Source: Sphingomicrobium lutaoense (GTDB lineage Bacteria > Pseudomonadota > Alphaproteobacteria > Sphingomonadales > Sphingomonadaceae). From it: 64,000 bases of DNA. This document shows, in pieces, positions 53,694-62,159 of this stretch; positions within the stretch are counted from its first letter, which is position 1, and every line of letters begins with the position of its first letter. The notes below the pieces were generated by a model. That model saw only the letters and a list, made by a program, of their open reading frames with translations. It did not search any database and was not told where the DNA came from. Where the stretch lies: positions 441,220 through 505,219 of the forward strand of contig NZ_JACICF010000001.1 of assembly GCF_014195685.1 (NCBI RefSeq), given 5' to 3'. The position numbers and the translations under genes were made by a program.

Positions 53694-56651
53694 ATGGCAA
53701 AAAAGACCCTTACCGTCGACACACTCACCCACGACGACAAACGCAAGAACGCGCCCACAGCAGAGCTAGAGGCGTTTCTGGACGAGCAGGGCAAGGCGCC
53801 GATCCAGGTCGCTTATGAACGGCGTAATCCCGATCTCGATCCGCAGCTCGTCTGGCGCGGGAAGGATATGGCGGATTGGTCCGACCTCGTAGTTGAGGCC
53901 CCGCCGCTCTACATCCAGGAGAAGATCCACCCCAAGGCGCTGATCGAGGATCTGAAGAAAGCGAAGAAAGAGGAGCCGGAGGAGGCGCCCGACCTTTTCG
54001 CCGATTTCAACGGCATCGATCCCGAGGCAAAAACCGAATTCTACCAGCACGACCAGCATTGGTCGAACCGCATGATCCTCGGCGATGCGCTGAAGGTGAT
54101 GGCGAGCCTGGCCGAAAAGGAAGAGCTCAAGGGCAAGGTCCAGTGTATCTACATCGACCCGCCCTACGGCATCAAATTCAACTCGAATTTCCAATGGTCG
54201 ACAACCAGCCGGGACGTGAAGGACGGCAAGGCCGACCATCTGACACGCGAGCCCGAGCAGGTGAAGGCCTTCCGTGACACTTGGGCGGACGGCATCCACT
54301 CCTATCTTACCTATCTGCGCGATCGCCTGACCGTGGCGCGCGACCTCTTAACCGAGAGCGGCAGCGTTTTCGTCCAGATCGGCGACGAGAATGTCCACCG
54401 CGTGCGCGCACTGATGGACGAAGTGTTCGGGGAGGAAAATCACGTAAGCACCTTGTCGGTGCAGAAAACCTACGGGTTCTCATCAGACGCGATCTCAAAT
54501 GTCTTGGACTACGTGATTTGGTTCGCAAGAGATCGAGATAAACTTAAGGTCAGAAATCTCTATCGTCCGAAGCCATACGAATTGGGTGAGGGCAACGCAA
54601 AATGGCTTTTGCTAGAGGATTGGACTTATCGAGGCGTTACGGCGGAGGAGCGAGAAAAAAATGCAATCCCCGATGGTGCGAAGCCCTATAACCCCGACAA
54701 CCTCGTCTCTCAGGGTCGTGCCTCCGACAAACAGCCTCTCTCGTTCGCGGGCGTGGACTACGATCCATGGAAAAAGAACTCCCATTGGAAACCTTCATAT
54801 CCGACAGGAATGAACCGCCTGCTACAAGCCAATCGCGTTCACGTGGCAGCGAACAGCTTCCGTTACCGCCGCTTCCACTCTGATTTCGATGTCCTTCCGT
54901 TTTCAAATATTTGGACCGACACCGGCACAGGCAACTTCACTGATGAGAAAGTCTACGTAGTCCAAACGGGCACCAAGGTCCTCGAACGCTGCATCCTGAT
55001 GACCACCGATCCCGGCGATTTAGTGCTCGATCCTACATGCGGTTCGGGGACGACTGCCTATGTTGCTGAGCAGTGGGGGCGGCGGTGGATCACGATCGAC
55101 ACGAGTCGGGTCGCGCTCGCGCTCGCCCGGGCGCGGATTATGGGCGCGCGCTATCCGTGGTATCTGCTCGCCGACAGCCGCGAGGGGCGGGTGAAGGAAG
55201 GCGAGGTCACCCGCACTCCGCCGCGCGAAGAGCAGACCTTTGGCCGAGTGCGCCATGGCTTCGTTTACAAGCGCGTGCCGCACATCACGCTCAAGAGCAT
55301 CGCAAACAATGCCGAGATCGATACGATCTGGGAGGAGTATCAGGAAAAGCTCGAGCCGCTGCGCGAGGAGATCAATCGGCTGCGCGGGCGCGACGGTTCT
55401 GATCCCGACCTGCCTCCCTTTGAGGAATGGTCGATGCCGCGCGAGCCTGGCTCGCCGTGGAGCGACGAGGCCGCCAAGGCACTCGAGAAAGCGCGCAACG
55501 AGGGGACGAGCGAGGCGACCCGCAAGCGCTGGCTCGACAAACTCAACGCCGAACTCGGGCGCGACTATTCGCTCGACGACCTTCCCGAGCATCCGGTCGA
55601 TCCGTGGAACGACCCCGAGGTCGAGAAACTGCATGCCGAGTGGTGGGAACTCCGCATCGAACGACAAAAGGAAATCGACGCGTCAATCGCGGCCAAGGCC
55701 GATACCGAGTATCTCTACGACCAGCCCTATGAGGACAAAAGCCGGGTACGCGTCGCCGGGCCCTTCACGGTCGAGAGCCTCTCGCCCCACCGCGTCCCCG
55801 CGGTAGACATCGACGACAGCCTGTTCGACGAACTCGAGGCGGCCGAAGGGCGCCGCGACAAGGACGGCAGCGGCGACAGCGTCGACTTCGCCGAGATGGT
55901 GCTCGACAACTTGCGCCGCTCGGGCGTTCAGCAGGCGCACAAAGAGGACCGGCTCGCCTTCGACAGCCTCAAGCCCTGGCCGGGCAAATTCATTTGTGCC
56001 GAGGGCAAAGTGCGCCAGAGCTCGGATGAGGAAGGCACGGCCAGCCGCCGCGCCGCCATTCTCGTCGGCCCCGAATATGGCACCGTTACGCGCCCTGCGC
56101 TGACCGCGGCCGCACGCGAGGCTGCCGAAGCCGGCTTCGACCTGTTGATCGCCGCTGCCTTCAACTTCGATGCACACGCCTCGGAGTTCGATAAGATGGG
56201 CGCGCTGACCGTGCTACAGGCGCGGATCAATCCCGACCTTCATATGCCCGACCTCGCCAATACCGGTGCGGGCAACCTCTTCACCGTGTTCGGTGAACCC
56301 GACATCGAGGTGCACGACGAGGGCGACGGAATGATCTCGATCGAGGTCGCCGGCGTCGACATGTACAAGGGCGGCGAGATCATCAGCGGCGATGCCGACG
56401 AAATTGCCGTGTGGTTCATCGACACCGACTACGACTATGAAGGCTTTTTCGTTCGCCACGCATACTTCCCCGGCGCAAACGATCCCTACAAGGCGCTCAA
56501 GACGACGCTAAAGGCGGAGATCGACAAGGACGCTTGGGAAAGCCTCAAGCGCACCCGCTCCCGCCCGTTCCCGCGCCCTGACGGCGGGCGGATTGCGGTG
56601 AAGGTGATCAATCACCTCGGCGATGAGGTGATGAAGGTGCTGGAGGTTTAA
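53694..56651 (+). CDS. Type III-like adenine-specific DNA methyltransferase Mod
   Basis: A 985-residue beta-class N6-adenine methyltransferase. Motif IV DPPYG (155-159) precedes motif I LDPTCGSGTT (about 443-452). Between them lies the target-recognition region (about 245-425), whose codon use is clearly more AT-rich than the rest. A long C-terminal region of about 500 residues follows, including coiled LEPLREEINRLRGR and an unassigned alpha/beta part. It methylates the sites cut by Res. The stop overlaps the next start by one base. Confidence 0.9.
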   Translation: MAKKTLTVDTLTHDDKRKNAPTAELEAFLDEQGKAPIQVAYERRNPDLDPQLVWRGKDMADWSDLVVEAPPLYIQEKIHPKALIEDLKKAKKEEPEEAPDLFADFNGIDPEAKTEFYQHDQHWSNRMILGDALKVMASLAEKEELKGKVQCIYIDPPYGIKFNSNFQWSTTSRDVKDGKADHLTREPEQVKAFRDTWADGIHSYLTYLRDRLTVARDLLTESGSVFVQIGDENVHRVRALMDEVFGEENHVSTLSVQKTYGFSSDAISNVLDYVIWFARDRDKLKVRNLYRPKPYELGEGNAKWLLLEDWTYRGVTAEEREKNAIPDGAKPYNPDNLVSQGRASDKQPLSFAGVDYDPWKKNSHWKPSYPTGMNRLLQANRVHVAANSFRYRRFHSDFDVLPFSNIWTDTGTGNFTDEKVYVVQTGTKVLERCILMTTDPGDLVLDPTCGSGTTAYVAEQWGRRWITIDTSRVALALARARIMGARYPWYLLADSREGRVKEGEVTRTPPREEQTFGRVRHGFVYKRVPHITLKSIANNAEIDTIWEEYQEKLEPLREEINRLRGRDGSDPDLPPFEEWSMPREPGSPWSDEAAKALEKARNEGTSEATRKRWLDKLNAELGRDYSLDDLPEHPVDPWNDPEVEKLHAEWWELRIERQKEIDASIAAKADTEYLYDQPYEDKSRVRVAGPFTVESLSPHRVPAVDIDDSLFDELEAAEGRRDKDGSGDSVDFAEMVLDNLRRSGVQQAHKEDRLAFDSLKPWPGKFICAEGKVRQSSDEEGTASRRAAILVGPEYGTVTRPALTAAAREAAEAGFDLLIAAAFNFDAHASEFDKMGALTVLQARINPDLHMPDLANTGAGNLFTVFGEPDIEVHDEGDGMISIEVAGVDMYKGGEIISGDADEIAVWFIDTDYDYEGFFVRHAYFPGANDPYKALKTTLKAEIDKDAWESLKRTRSRPFPRPDGGRIAVKVINHLGDEVMKVLEV

Positions 56652-56971
56652 TGGGCAGAAAGCGCAGAGTGGGCGGCCCAGGCTGGGCAGGGGTATTCGG
56701 GTCTATGGTCGGATTGGGTCGTACCGTCACTGGTAAGAAGGGCGGCCCCCGCGGCGAATTGCGCGACAAAGGACCGCCGAAGAACTGGGGGCAGGCCCAG
56801 CGGCTCGGATGGTCGAGAAAGAAGTGGCAAAAGCACACAGATGGGCTGGTTCAGCAAGTCGAGCAGGAGCTCCTGGAAGCGCGACGACTTGTCGAGAGGC
56901 TCGAAGCTGAACGTCGAACCAGCGAAAAGCTACGACAGGACGCATATTCAAATACGAGAACCACATCTTGA
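56651..56971 (+). CDS. 106-aa basic coiled-coil protein
   Basis: A 106-residue protein of unknown family. It has a Gly/Lys/Arg-rich first half (GRKRRVGGPGWAGVFGSM, KKGGPRGELRDKG) and a C-terminal coiled coil (VQQVEQELLEARRLVERLEAE). It starts on the last base of mod (TAATG), so it is translationally coupled. Charge suggests nucleic-acid or protein binding. No further evidence. Confidence 0.6.
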   Translation: MGRKRRVGGPGWAGVFGSMVGLGRTVTGKKGGPRGELRDKGPPKNWGQAQRLGWSRKKWQKHTDGLVQQVEQELLEARRLVERLEAERRTSEKLRQDAYSNTRTTS

Positions 56972-57067
56972 TGATGCGATCATTGGATGAGCTAACTGCC
57001 GTCGAGCTTCGGCTACGGGTCAACGTTGACGTCTTTGGGGCACCGGACAGGATCGAGGAGGGTTCTG

Positions 57068-57838
57068 TTGACGCTTCCTGACCATGGCAAAGTGAATTGC
57101 AGCCGATGCTTCTCCACTGAGAAGCCAGTTTTCGATCAATCGCAATCTGGCTGTGACAAATGGCGGCTGACGAATAATCCGCTATCATGGGGCGCTGCCG
57201 AACCCGAGGTAATCGTCTTGGGGTTTTCAAAAGGGCCAATGCAGGCAGGTTATTTGGCCACCACGCCGCACAATGAAATCGCCTTTCGGGGAGGGCGAAC
57301 CCAGTTGGCGAAGATCCTTCATCATGTCGGGCTGATATCAGAAGCTTGCCCGCAGGAAGTTTCCCGCTTGATAGAGGATCCGCATGGGCGGTTCCATTTC
57401 GCGTCACTCGTTCGCTGTACTGTCGAACAGTTCGAGGCCAAGACTGGGTCTTGGATTGGAACTGGCGGAGGGATGCTTGATAAATTCGCAACCAGCGAAA
57501 CTGGCAAAAAAGCAATTGGGAACTGCGTTTCTGAACATCTGGCTTGTTTGCCCGCGGTGACCAGACTCGTTGTGATGTTAGGAATGGGTAGCCTAGGGAA
57601 TTACATTCGTGCTTGCCGCACCGCGTTCGCGAGGCACCGTCCGGGGACATGGCGAGACATTAACGAAGTTAGCTATACCGATGGTGACATCGTGGTTGTG
57701 CATGTCGAGCACTTCAAGTCTCAGGGCGCACTATTGCCAAATTGGTTGTCGGGAGAACTGCATCCGCGCGGCCGACTGGGATTGGCTGCCCGCGACGCCG
57801 TGAGAATGAGCAGAATTGGGTGGCTACACAATGCGTAA
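57068..57838 (+). CDS. Uracil-DNA-glycosylase-fold protein, divergent
   Basis: A 256-residue protein. A CSRC at the N-terminus and an order of elements matching the UDG superfamily: EVIVLGFSKGP (strand plus glycine-rich loop where UDGs have GxDPG/Y), QLAKILHHVGL, FHFASLVRCT (equivalent of the TNVVKC strand), GNCVSEHLACLP then LVVMLG, and a late VVHVEHF. The catalytic Asp/Asn and His motifs of known families are not clearly conserved, so glycosylase activity is uncertain. The start is TTG at 57,068 with GAGGAGG six bases before it. It overlaps the next gene by 8 bases. Confidence 0.6.
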   Translation: MTLPDHGKVNCSRCFSTEKPVFDQSQSGCDKWRLTNNPLSWGAAEPEVIVLGFSKGPMQAGYLATTPHNEIAFRGGRTQLAKILHHVGLISEACPQEVSRLIEDPHGRFHFASLVRCTVEQFEAKTGSWIGTGGGMLDKFATSETGKKAIGNCVSEHLACLPAVTRLVVMLGMGSLGNYIRACRTAFARHRPGTWRDINEVSYTDGDIVVVHVEHFKSQGALLPNWLSGELHPRGRLGLAARDAVRMSRIGWLHNA

Positions 57839-58058
57839 GAAGGCTTCACCAGTTCGAGCGGCTGGCCGTAAATCCTGGATAGCGGCGAAGAAGGCGCGAG
57901 CCGCCTACGAGGAGGCAGACAAAGAAAACGAAACATCATCGCGATGGCGAGCGGCAGCGGAGCGGGCGCGGGCTCAACTTTCGAGAGCGGCTGAGCAACC
58001 GTCTAAGTCATCCAAAAACGATTGGCGCTTGGATAACTCGCCGTCGCGCAAAGGGTAG
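57831..58058 (+). CDS. 75-aa basic helical protein
   Basis: A 75-residue protein of unknown family, Lys/Arg/Ala/Glu-rich and helical (AAGRKSWIAAKKARAAYEEA, RWRAAAERARAQLSRAAEQ). Its ATG lies 8 bases inside the preceding gene and its stop 10 bases before the helicase gene, consistent with an operon member such as an antitoxin-like or adaptor protein for the RelE-like helicase. No antitoxin motif is visible, so this is only positional. Confidence 0.5.
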   Translation: MRKKASPVRAAGRKSWIAAKKARAAYEEADKENETSSRWRAAAERARAQLSRAAEQPSKSSKNDWRLDNSPSRKG

Positions 58059-58068
58059 GCGGTTTGTA

Positions 58069-60123
58069 ATGACGCTTCTTTACGCTTCTACCTTTGCTGA
58101 CTCCCTGGGAAAGCTCACCCACCAGGAACAAAAGCAAGCAAAGCTCACGGTAATGGATCTTGCGCTCGATCCACGGGGCAACGGGTTACAGATGCATCGC
58201 ATCGACAAGGCTGAAGGCTTCTGGTCCGTGCGTGTCAATCGCGACCTGCGGATTATTCTACATCGCGATGGTGACGACGACCTGTTAGCTTATGTCGATC
58301 ATCACGATGACGCATACGCCTGGGCTGAACGAAAGCGCCTCATACCGCATGAGCGGACCGGCGCGATGCAGTTCGTCGAAGTTCCTGTCGTTCAAGCTGC
58401 CGAAGGCGATGATCAAGGCTCGTCGTCATATCATTATCCGCATGTGGACTACACGGCGCTGCCCGTGGCGGCCTCCCGACCGTTCGTAAGCTTGACCGAT
58501 GATCAATTGCTTGACGTTGGCGTACCACGTGATTGGCTCGATATCGTCCGTGACACTGAAGAGGCGCACGTCGAAAGTTTGTTTGACCGATTGCCTGGCG
58601 AAGCGGCCGAGGCGCTTTTAGACTTTGCGACCGGCGGTCGTATAGAAGACCATACCGCTCCCGTGGCTCCGGCCGGTTCGGACCCATACCTGCATCCCGA
58701 CGCGCAACGCCGGTTCCGCAAGGTAGAAGGTCTCGAGGAGCTCAAAGCAGCGCTCGAAGCTCCGTTCGAAAAATGGGCCATTTTCCTTCACCCCGCTCAG
58801 CGCTCTTCTGTCGAGCGCGACTGGAGTGGACCAGCGCGCGTGTCCGGCAGTGCGGGGACCGGGAAGACGATCGTGGCTCTGCATCGAGCGGCCCACTTGG
58901 CCAAGGATGTCGACGCGAAGGTTCTTTTGACGACTTTCTCACCGGCGCTCGCGAAGAATTTGGAAAGCAAGATGGACTTGCTGCTCGAGGCGCAGAAGGA
59001 TCGACGATCACGCGTCGATGTTCGGGCGATCGATGACGCTGCGCGAGAGCTTTTCGAAAAATGGATAGGCGCCCTTCGGCTCGCGGACTTGGTCGATGCC
59101 CGACAAGCAATTGAAGATGCCGTATCCCGAGGTCTTGGAGCTGGCCATTCGACTGACTTCCTGCTCGAAGAATGGGAAGAAGTCATTGACGCTTGGTGCG
59201 TTCGCGATGTCGGAGAGTACGGTTCAATCCCCCGTATTGGTCGCAAAATCCGCCTTGGCCAAAACCAACGTGAGAGCGCTTGGGAAGTGTTTGCGTTCGT
59301 CCGAGAACGCCTTATCGAAAAAGGTCTTATCACTTGGGCGGATGTCTACAAGGAACTGGGGCACCGTGTGGCCGCCGGCGAAGCGTTCCCCTACTCGCAC
59401 ATAGTAATCGACGAGGCTCAGGACCTTTCAGTTGCTCAAGCAAAGTTTCTGGGCAAATTAAGTGCCGCGGGGGGTAATAGTCTCTTCTTCACTGGCGACT
59501 TGGGCCAACGAATTTTTCATCTGCCGTTTTCTTGGTGCCGTCTCGGAATCGATGTGCGGGGACGCTCGCAGATCCTCAAGGTATGCTATCGCACCTCACA
59601 CCAAATTCGATCAGCTGCGGATCGGCTTCTATCCGGCGAAATTGTTGATCAGGATGGCATCGTCGAAGTGCGCCGAGGAACGGTATCTGTCTTCGATGGC
59701 CCGTCGCCCAAGTTAGAGCTTTTCGATAATGCCGAAGATGAGATCGCCGCTGTCATCGAATGGGTTCGACGCCGAGTTGAGGAAGGGATTGCTCCTTCCG
59801 AAATCGGCATCCTTGTTCGGGATGTTGATCAATTAGGACGCGCCCGACGAGCAACTGCAGGGTACGATGACGTGAGTGCAATCGTGATGCACGACGCCAA
59901 GGGCCTCGAATATCGAGCGGTGGCAGTGATGGCGCTTGATGAAGACGTAATGCCTTCGGCTCGGCGCCTGAGTGAAGTGGGTGATGTTGCAGATCTGGAA
60001 GCGATCCACGAGACCGAGCGTCACCTCCTATATGTGGCTGCAACCCGTGCTCGTGATCATCTCCACGTCAGCGGAGTCGCGCCAGGCTCGGAATTTCTCG
60101 ACGATATCGGTGTCCAGGTTTAA
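58069..60123 (+). CDS. RelE/ParE-like domain fused to UvrD-type SF1 helicase
   Basis: A 684-residue protein. Residues 1-90 have the RelE/ParE toxin-fold pattern (FADSLGKLTHQEQKQ, GFWSVRVNRDLRIILHRDGD, LLAYVDHHDDAYAWAERRR-like end). Then follows an SF1 helicase: Walker A GSAGTGKT (about 259-266), ARTSTRD-like region, VIDEAQDLS (about 446-454), FTGDLGQRIF, and a late YRAVAVMALDED plus LLYVAATRARDHLHV. It likely binds and translocates on DNA or RNA; the N-terminal domain may target the ribosome or nucleic acid. Last certain gene of the right arm. Confidence 0.82.
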   Translation: MTLLYASTFADSLGKLTHQEQKQAKLTVMDLALDPRGNGLQMHRIDKAEGFWSVRVNRDLRIILHRDGDDDLLAYVDHHDDAYAWAERKRLIPHERTGAMQFVEVPVVQAAEGDDQGSSSYHYPHVDYTALPVAASRPFVSLTDDQLLDVGVPRDWLDIVRDTEEAHVESLFDRLPGEAAEALLDFATGGRIEDHTAPVAPAGSDPYLHPDAQRRFRKVEGLEELKAALEAPFEKWAIFLHPAQRSSVERDWSGPARVSGSAGTGKTIVALHRAAHLAKDVDAKVLLTTFSPALAKNLESKMDLLLEAQKDRRSRVDVRAIDDAARELFEKWIGALRLADLVDARQAIEDAVSRGLGAGHSTDFLLEEWEEVIDAWCVRDVGEYGSIPRIGRKIRLGQNQRESAWEVFAFVRERLIEKGLITWADVYKELGHRVAAGEAFPYSHIVIDEAQDLSVAQAKFLGKLSAAGGNSLFFTGDLGQRIFHLPFSWCRLGIDVRGRSQILKVCYRTSHQIRSAADRLLSGEIVDQDGIVEVRRGTVSVFDGPSPKLELFDNAEDEIAAVIEWVRRRVEEGIAPSEIGILVRDVDQLGRARRATAGYDDVSAIVMHDAKGLEYRAVAVMALDEDVMPSARRLSEVGDVADLEAIHETERHLLYVAATRARDHLHVSGVAPGSEFLDDIGVQV

Positions 60124-60125
60124 CC

Positions 60126-60272
60126 ATGGGTCGCGCTCCCTCAGGCAGTTTGATCAAGCGAGGGTTGCTTCCAGTCAAGGATCTGTCACCTAGCGCACGA
60201 ATTACCGGCACAGCAAGGAAGAGCCAAGGAGGGGCGGACGCACTGGGTCCGATGAACATCGAAGGGCGGTAG
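60126..60272 (+). CDS. Possible 48-aa hypothetical protein
   Basis: A 48-residue frame beginning two bases after the helicase stop, basic, with no family resemblance and no RBS of its own. It may be a genuine last operon member or chance. Listed because the spacing is tight. Confidence 0.25.
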   Translation: MGRAPSGSLIKRGLLPVKDLSPSARITGTARKSQGGADALGPMNIEGR

Positions 60273-60315
60273 CGATATCCTGTAGAGGCTTGTGCCGCCA
60301 GAGACCGTTCGAATT

Positions 60316-60438
60316 TTAGTCGCCGGGCTGCTCGATGCCGTCGACGGCCTTGCCGACAAGGACGTTGACCGCAACGCGATAGTTCTGTGCCCTGCCTTGC
60401 TCGGTTGTGTTGTCAGCCGCCGGGTCAGCCTCGGCCAT
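60316..60438 (-). pseudogene. Remnant of an OmpA-family C-terminus
   Basis: The last 40 codons of a minus-strand frame read ADPAADNTTEQGRAQNYRVA followed by VNVLVGKAVDG, the characteristic end of OmpA-like peptidoglycan-binding domains (ADNxTxxGRAxNRRVxVxV). The second Arg of NRRV is Tyr. Upstream residues do not continue the domain, so this is a decayed fragment of a gene otherwise lost. Confidence 0.5.
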
Positions 60439-61148
60439 CCCGGTGGGGGCAGCATGCGGTATGGCGCCCAGCCGCATTTTTTTGCTGCAAGGTGTTGACC
60501 ACCTTACGCATCGCGATCTCGTCAATTTCAATTGGAAATCCGAAAAGCTTCGCGGGTTTTTGGACGCCGTAGCTAGCCATGCGCGCGATGGCCCGGGCGA
60601 TTTTTTGCCCACACGATAACGAACAAAAATTGGTGTGTTGGGTGAGCCAATCAGCTCTCGCTTTGGGGCTTCCGAGTCAACCGGTCGATGCGAGCTTCTT
60701 TTTTCCCCTCCCAGGGTCTTGGACAGAAAATCGGAATATCTCCGAATATCCACGAAATCTGTCCACAGCCCCCCGCTTTGATATACAAAGACGCATTTAT
60801 GTATAGCAGAAGGCCCCTGTCTAGCTATACAAATTGAACAGGCGCAATACCGCTGAAATGGGGAACCCATTTTAGCACGTTCGATTTGGCTGCGGACCAT
60901 CCTTGCATCTTACTTTTTGCGTTGTTGGAGGGTAGGGCTGTGTCACGAGAAGGGCCTCATTTGGACAGCTTTCGGCTTCGTCAGCCGGGGCCTCACGACC
61001 ACCGAAGCGGTGCTCACCGGCAGGCTAAAATAGACAGACTAAATGCAAGCAAGTTCTCATCGACTGGGCCAATGAGAGGAAAGGCTGCTCGCAACTTGAA
61101 GGCTTGGTTGTTGCGGAAAAGGCAGCTCAAGAAAAGGAAGCATCACCG
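60439..61148. other. Non-coding or degraded stretch at the island's right side
   Basis: No convincing gene in about 710 bases. Frames on both strands are short, lack RBS and show no domain. Base composition fluctuates (AT-rich 60,700-60,860, GC-richer afterwards). It is probably decay debris between the defence operon and the MobA-like pair. Confidence 0.5.
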
Positions 61149-61343
61149 ATGCAAGAATTGCCAAGCCCGTTCGATCGCCCACGGCTCGACCCTTTTTCTG
61201 AACCACGCGCAAAAGCGATGCAACTGATGCTCGCTCTCGCAACACTCATCGATGGTTTCGTTGCCCATAATGGGGCAGAGCGAGAACGAGGTCTTAAATT
61301 CGGCGCCGCGTTTCTATCGTTAGCTCTGCAGGAGCGGCTCTGA
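61149..61343 (+). CDS. Small protein upstream of MobA-like gene
   Basis: A 64-residue protein from ATG 61,149 (AAGGAAG nine bases before it): PFDRPRLDPFSEPRAKAMQL, then a helical LMLALATLIDGFVAHNGAE. No family recognised. Its stop overlaps the next start (TGATG), so it forms a two-gene unit with the MobA/MobL-like gene. I recall such short partners next to MobA-like genes in sphingomonad islands; function unknown. Confidence 0.6.
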   Translation: MQELPSPFDRPRLDPFSEPRAKAMQLMLALATLIDGFVAHNGAERERGLKFGAAFLSLALQERL

Positions 61344-61933
61344 TGGCAACGGGAAAGTCGGAAGCGCCGGTGACCCTCGCTCTAAAGCCTTTCTGGGACG
61401 GCGGCCCGGACGACCCGTTCAGCTTTGCCCGCTTCAATTGGGAGGCAGGCTCGGGCGAACGGGAGAGCATCGCGGCGAAATTTCTTGCCAAGCGCCGCCC
61501 TGGGACGAAGGAGAGCAGTGTCGACACCGCCGAGCGGGTCGAGTTGCTATTGCCCGCCGATGCCCCCGAAATCTACGCGGATCCCGACTTGCTTGTTAGC
61601 GAGTACGAGAAGTCGCTGTCTGCGAAAGACCGGTTGGCCTTCGCACAGGTCACCATGCGCTTCGCAAACGCGATAAACCTCCACGGTCCTTATGAAGTCG
61701 CAAGACAATGGTTACGCGAAGAATATGTGACGGGCAGGGGGCTTCCGCTCCTGCTCGTGCTCCATGCGCCCTTTCGCAAAGGAAGCGCCAATCCGCCCCA
61801 CGTCCATGCGATGGTGCTGCCGCGAAAGCTGACCCGGTTCGGCTGGAGCAAGGTCGATCGTCGGCTGGGCTCGGATGGCGATCGGGCCGCTGCACGTGAG
61901 GACTGGTTGGCAACCGCCGCCGCGCAGCTATAG
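61343..61933 (+). CDS. MobA/MobL-like relaxase-domain protein (short)
   Basis: A 196-residue protein. The middle and end (YEVARQWLREEYVTGRGLPL, then NPPHVHAMVLPRKLTRFG) carry the H-x-H metal motif and flanking pattern of MobA/MobL relaxases, followed by AAAREDWLATAAAQL. Full relaxases are longer and add a helicase or primase part; here only a compact domain is present. It could still nick an origin of transfer for mobilisation in trans, or be a repurposed element-maintenance protein. It ends 33 bases before the right repeat cluster. Confidence 0.55.
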   Translation: MATGKSEAPVTLALKPFWDGGPDDPFSFARFNWEAGSGERESIAAKFLAKRRPGTKESSVDTAERVELLLPADAPEIYADPDLLVSEYEKSLSAKDRLAFAQVTMRFANAINLHGPYEVARQWLREEYVTGRGLPLLLVLHAPFRKGSANPPHVHAMVLPRKLTRFGWSKVDRRLGSDGDRAAAREDWLATAAAQL

Positions 61934-61966
61934 TGCCGACAAGAGGTGCGAATGGGTCGCAATAAC

Positions 61967-61998
61967 TGTGCCCCTAATTGTGCCCCTAGCTGTGCCCC
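61967..61998 (+). repeat. Right triple TGTGCCCC repeat (probable integrase arm sites)
   Basis: TGTGCCCC at 61,967, 61,979 and 61,991, exactly 12 bases apart, the same unit, number, spacing and orientation as at the left end. The last copy is followed by AAGGGC, resembling the left copy's CAAACCTTGGGC context only partly. Confidence 0.8.
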
Positions 61999-62065
61999 AA
62001 GGGCATAGCGCCCCATGCTGATCCGTTTGTTTTCAGTGACTTAGAAAAATTATGAGTGGGGCATA

Positions 62066-62085
62066 GAATCCTGCCGCCCCAGCCA
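62066..62085 (+). other. attR: duplicated tRNA-Gln 3' end
   Basis: An exact 20-base copy of the tRNA-Gln 3' end (GAATCCTGCCGCCCCAGCCA). No tRNA structure precedes it: the upstream bases are unrelated. This marks the right end of the island. Confidence 0.92.
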
Positions 62086-62159
62086 ATCTTCCCACGCGAT
62101 CTTCAAATCGGCATGACAAATGCGGCGAGTGGATCAGTTCCTAGCGTTTGACCTCGGGA

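Larger units (their letters stand above)
27911..62085. mobile_element. tRNA-Gln genomic island carrying a defence cluster
   Basis: A 34.2-kb element bounded by exact 20-bp direct repeats (tRNA-Gln 3' end), with three 12-bp-spaced TGTGCCCC repeats just inside each boundary. GC content is visibly lower than the core over most of its length. Contents: a truncated integrase at the left, a MobA/MobL-like gene at the right and restriction/defence genes between. No conjugation (T4SS) genes and no intact recombinase are seen, so it is probably now immobile or dependent on another element. Confidence 0.88.

Noticed and set aside
60886..61227. Plus-strand open frame of 113 codons before the MobA-like pair
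   Set aside because: It overlaps the better supported 61,149 gene in another frame, and its composition (Arg/His-rich, no hydrophobic core) looks random.
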